NCBI RefSeq assembly: GCF_003851545.1
Contig: NZ_BHVX01000020.1
Coordinates: forward strand, 1 to 63,005
Direction of reading: 5' to 3'
From: Ralstonia sp. SET104
Lineage (GTDB): Bacteria > Pseudomonadota > Gammaproteobacteria > Burkholderiales > Burkholderiaceae
Length of the DNA: 63,005 bases
In this document: positions 60,304-63,005 of the stretch, in pieces
Layout: each line of letters opens with the position of its first letter
Position numbering within the stretch: position 1 is the stretch's first letter
Made by a program: the position numbers and the translations under genes
Notes under the pieces: model-generated
The model's input: only the letters and a program-made list of their open reading frames with translations
The model's database searches: none
What the model was told of the DNA's origin: nothing

Positions 60304-60959
60304 CCGGCCCCCATGACTTCGCCATCCACTGCGCGGACGAGACTGTGTGGCTCCTGCCCGAGCGCGCGCTGTGGTGGCCCGCGCAAGGCATGCTGATGGT
60401 GGCGGATGCGCATTTCGGCAAGGCCGCCACATTCCGCGCACGCGGTGTGCCTGTGCCCGCAGGCAGCACGCTGCAGACCATCGCGCGGTTAGACGCCATG
60501 CTGACGCGACTGCCGGTGGCGCATATCGCCTGGCTGGGTGACCTGCTCCACGCGCGCGAAGCGCAGGTAGCCATAAACGCCCTCACCGCCTGGCGCACCC
60601 GGCACGCCGACGTAGCCTGCACGCTGGTCCGCGGCAATCATGACCGCCATGCGGGTGACCCGCCGGCAGACCTGCGCTTCAACGTGGCAGAAGAACCATG
60701 GGCTGTCGGCCCGTTCGCGCTGTGCCACGAACCGCAGACGGTGCCCGGCCGCTACGTAATCGCAGGCCATGTGCATCCCGGCATCGTCATCAACGGCCGC
60801 GGGCGGGACAGGCTCCGGCTGCCGTGCTTTCGCTTCGGGCGGGCTTGCGGGCTGTTACCGGCTTTCGGCGAGTTCACAGGCTTGTGGACGGCCCCGGTAG
60901 CGACAGGGGAGGCGCTGTATGCGGTGGCAGACGGCAGGGTCTGGCCGCTGCAGACCTGA
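60300..60959 (+). CDS. pdeM: Ligase-associated DNA damage response endonuclease PdeM
   Basis: A 219 aa binuclear metallophosphoesterase. Motifs in order: [14 protein letters not shown] (Asp, His), WLGDLLHAR (Asp), VRGNHDRH (Asn, His), LCHEPQ (His) and IAGHVHPGI (His, His). Relatives are manganese-dependent nucleases in the Exo-Lig-Lhr-MPE cluster. Last gene of the operon. Confidence 0.92.
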   Translation: MTGPHDFAIHCADETVWLLPERALWWPAQGMLMVADAHFGKAATFRARGVPVPAGSTLQTIARLDAMLTRLPVAHIAWLGDLLHAREAQVAINALTAWRTRHADVACTLVRGNHDRHAGDPPADLRFNVAEEPWAVGPFALCHEPQTVPGRYVIAGHVHPGIVINGRGRDRLRLPCFRFGRACGLLPAFGEFTGLWTAPVATGEALYAVADGRVWPLQT

Positions 60960-61116
60960 CGTCAAGCAAGCCTGCCGGGCATGACGCCGTCAAAGAGGTG
61001 CAGGTCGGAACCGCAAATCGCACACGCCGTGACCTTGATGCGCCAGCGAAACATGGCCGCGCACAACGTCGCGGGTCACTGCGGTCATCTCAGCATAAGC
61101 GCGGGCGGCCGCCGCC

Positions 61117-62319
61117 TCAGCCGGCCCAGGCGCGACAGTGTTCGAGATACTGGCGCTCGTGCAGCCCAAGCAGATCGACTATCGAAGACCAGAGCCAGAA
61201 CGGCGCGTTGATGGAACGTCCGTGGCGTGCCTTCAGCTCCCGGTGCCACGCCGTGGCAACATCCCGCGGCATCTGGCTGCCATGCGCGAGACCCACGATG
61301 TTGCCCAGATAGGCGGCCAGCACCGTGGCGTCTTGATGTTCGAGCTTATCGACAGACAGCTTCAGATCCTGCGGTTGCAGCTCGCGCATGAAAAAGCTGC
61401 TGCCCAGCATGCGGCCCCAGGCCATTCGATCACCCAGGTCGGGAGAAAGACGGCGCGCGCCCGTCACCACGCGCTCGCCATTGAGCCGGGGCATTTCGCC
61501 TGCAGAGGCGCTGGGCGCTGCGGCCTTTCCCGCCTCCTTGATATCAATCAGCCGATACCGCGGCCCGCGATCTTGATCGACCGCGAGCAAAACGGCATAG
61601 CGCCGCTGTCCGAGCGAGCTGCACCCTTTGACCCAGTACGCTGCGTCCACAATGCTGGCAGACGCTTCGCCCGGCATTTCGTAAAGGCGCGCCACCAGGG
61701 CAAGCACCTCATGCTGGCTCACCAGGTGTTTCAGTTCGCGCCGCTCTTCTCGTGAGAGTGGCCAGAAATGCCGCCCCAGAGGGATTGACGCAGACGTGTC
61801 ATTAAGACGTTCCTTGGCCAGTTGTTTCCACGTACGCGCAGTCGCTGCCTTCATTGCGGTGCGCACGGACGATGGGCGCGGCGGCAGGTGCAACGCTGCA
61901 TCGGGGTCGATGCCGTGCAGGTAGCCTGCCATCAACGCTTCCACCATTCTTGCGGTCACAATGCCAGGGAGATCCGACCCGCGAGCGGCCGTCGCCAATG
62001 AGACGCCAAGTCGAATCAAATCATGCGCCGGGTTGCCAAGCACCGTCTGATCCAGATCCCGGATCTGTATCCGCGTGGCGCCAGAGGCATCGCCAATCGG
62101 GCCCAGGTTGCCGACATGGCAATCGCCGCAAATCCAGATGACCGGCCCCTCGGGAAACGTGTGCGGTTGCACCTCGCTCAGCCACTCGTAGAACCGAACG
62201 GTACTGCCGCGCACGTACGCATGGGTCGAGCGCGCCATCTTGAACTGACGCAGTCGGGCAAGCACGGGCGCACGGTTTTTGGGGCTCACCATGCTCCGCG
62301 GCGATTTTCGTTGGGCCAT
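61117..62319 (-). CDS. DUF2252 family protein
   Basis: A 400 aa protein from the ATG at 62319 (MAQRKSPRSMVSPKNRAPVL); a TTG at 62367 would add 16 residues. DUF2252 markers: WICGDCHVGNLGPIGD, IQIRDLDQTVLGNPAHDLIR, VKGCSSLGQRRYAVLL and IDIKEAGKAA. The HxxN and D patterns resemble aminoglycoside-phosphotransferase-like kinases, but activity is not established. It stands alone, divergent from the HU-like gene. Confidence 0.82.
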   Translation of the reverse strand: MAQRKSPRSMVSPKNRAPVLARLRQFKMARSTHAYVRGSTVRFYEWLSEVQPHTFPEGPVIWICGDCHVGNLGPIGDASGATRIQIRDLDQTVLGNPAHDLIRLGVSLATAARGSDLPGIVTARMVEALMAGYLHGIDPDAALHLPPRPSSVRTAMKAATARTWKQLAKERLNDTSASIPLGRHFWPLSREERRELKHLVSQHEVLALVARLYEMPGEASASIVDAAYWVKGCSSLGQRRYAVLLAVDQDRGPRYRLIDIKEAGKAAAPSASAGEMPRLNGERVVTGARRLSPDLGDRMAWGRMLGSSFFMRELQPQDLKLSVDKLEHQDATVLAAYLGNIVGLAHGSQMPRDVATAWHRELKARHGRSINAPFWLWSSIVDLLGLHERQYLEHCRAWAG

Positions 62320-62513
62320 ATCTGTGCTGAGTCCAGGACGTTTCGGCTGGTTGATGGAGTCTCCCAAACCCTATGCAATAAGCGTTCCCTGGCCGCGGCA
62401 CAGCCGAGATATCAGCTCAATAACGCCTAACCTTTGCTATGCTTGCTCGAAGCGCACCGCACAAGCGTCGCTTCCATTGTATGGTCAACTTTACTCAACC
62501 ATCTATTTCCACT

Positions 62514-62909
62514 ATGGCCACCAAAACCAAGACCGCTGCAAAGAAGGCCTCGCCGGCAAAGAAGCCTGCCGCTACAACGCCGACCATCAAGCCTTTGAAG
62601 GATACGTTCACCAAGGCGAGCCTGGTGAGCCATCTGGCTGAGCAAGCCGACGTCGACGCCAAGTCGGTGAAGGCGGTGCTGCTCCATCTGGAGAACACCA
62701 TCGTGGCTTCGCTGCACAAGAAGGGCGTCGGCGAATTCACGCTGCCGGGTCTGTTCAAGGTGACATCGGTCAAGGTGCCGGCAACCAAGCGCCGCTTTGG
62801 CAAGAACCCTTTTACCGGCCTGGATCAGTGGTTCGAAGCGAAACCGGCGACCGTGCGCGTCAAGGTCCGTGCCCTGAAAAAGGTCAAGGACGCCGCCGCC
62901 AACAGCTAA
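62514..62909 (+). CDS. HU-like DNA-binding protein with basic N-terminal tail
   Basis: A 131 aa protein. Residues 1-30 form a Lys/Ala/Pro-rich tail (MATKTKTAAKKASPAKKPAA) like eukaryotic-type histone H1 tails. An HU/IHF fold follows (FTKASLVSHLAEQADVDAKS, VGEFTLPGLFKVTSVKVPAT, RRFGKNPFTGLDQWFEAKPA). It probably binds DNA as a dimer in the nucleoid. The start at 62514 is the ATG before the tail. Confidence 0.88.
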   Translation: MATKTKTAAKKASPAKKPAATTPTIKPLKDTFTKASLVSHLAEQADVDAKSVKAVLLHLENTIVASLHKKGVGEFTLPGLFKVTSVKVPATKRRFGKNPFTGLDQWFEAKPATVRVKVRALKKVKDAAANS

Positions 62910-62944
62910 CAAGCTGTCGCAAAGAAAAAGGGAGCTTCGGCTCT

Positions 62945-62985
62945 AATGCCGTTCAGTTAAGACCTGAACGGCATTTTTGTTTTTA
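62945..62985 (+). terminator. Terminator of the HU-like gene
   Basis: A perfect 12-base stem AATGCCGTTCAG / CTGAACGGCATT with a 7-base loop, followed by TTTGTTTTT. It lies 35 bases after the stop codon. Confidence 0.9.
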
Positions 62986-63005
62986 GGGGTTGGAGTTGTA
63001 AACAG

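Overview
The window looks like a chromosomal segment of a GC-rich betaproteobacterium, most likely Ralstonia (Burkholderiaceae). The evidence is a divergent metR/metE pair, a Burkholderiales-type porin, a paaABCDE operon beside a TetR regulator, YddG and CynX family exporters, CheV, and multicopy-type intergenic sequence at the left end. The genus is inferred from gene content and codon style; no database search was run.

Layout. 1-1000 is repeat-like sequence with one possible small ORF. 1-22 kb is core and accessory metabolism and transport: a lipoprotein, acyl-CoA dehydrogenase with a divergent LysR, MetR/MetE, a crotonase, a complete RND efflux operon (outer membrane factor, adaptor, pump), YddG, a DUF2520 protein, a CynX-like MFS carrier, an FMN reductase, Tag glycosylase, CorA, and an MFS drug exporter followed by MarR. 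22.4-29.7 kb is a pectin or uronate uptake block: a Tat-exported GH28 polygalacturonase lipoprotein, a three-part TRAP transporter, a porin and a GntR/FCD regulator. 31.4-35.9 kb holds the phenylacetyl-CoA epoxidase operon, a TetR regulator and a clear promoter/operator. Around 31-39 kb, three genes survive only as internally deleted or truncated remnants. 39-42.5 kb holds TetR, a BamE-like lipoprotein, CheV, an odd tRNA-like gene and a cupin.

42925-54192 is an 11.3 kb compound transposon. Its outer ends are two inverted copies of the same IS1595-family end: a complete IS on the left and a 138 bp remnant on the right. The element is flanked by perfect 8 bp duplications (ATATTTAT). The rebuilt empty site is CTGT-ATATTTAT-ACAG, a near-consensus LexA (SOS) box, and the duplicated 8 bp is exactly the spacer of that box. 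The inner end of the complete IS is also followed by N8-ACAG. The element therefore appears to insert into the middle of SOS boxes. Its cargo is an IS91-family transposase, a KTSC protein, and a Ugp-like ABC transporter operon with a metallophosphodiesterase and a HAD phosphatase. A divergent DeoR regulator (with an 11+11 bp inverted repeat in the promoter region) and a truncated pyruvyl-transferase-like gene complete it. This looks like a system for scavenging phosphodiesters.

Right of the transposon lie a hypothetical gene that once sat next to the SOS box and the four-gene DNA-repair cluster exonuclease / ATP-dependent ligase / Lhr helicase / PdeM phosphoesterase, all joined by ATGA overlaps. 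A DUF2252 gene and an HU-like protein with a basic N-terminal tail follow.
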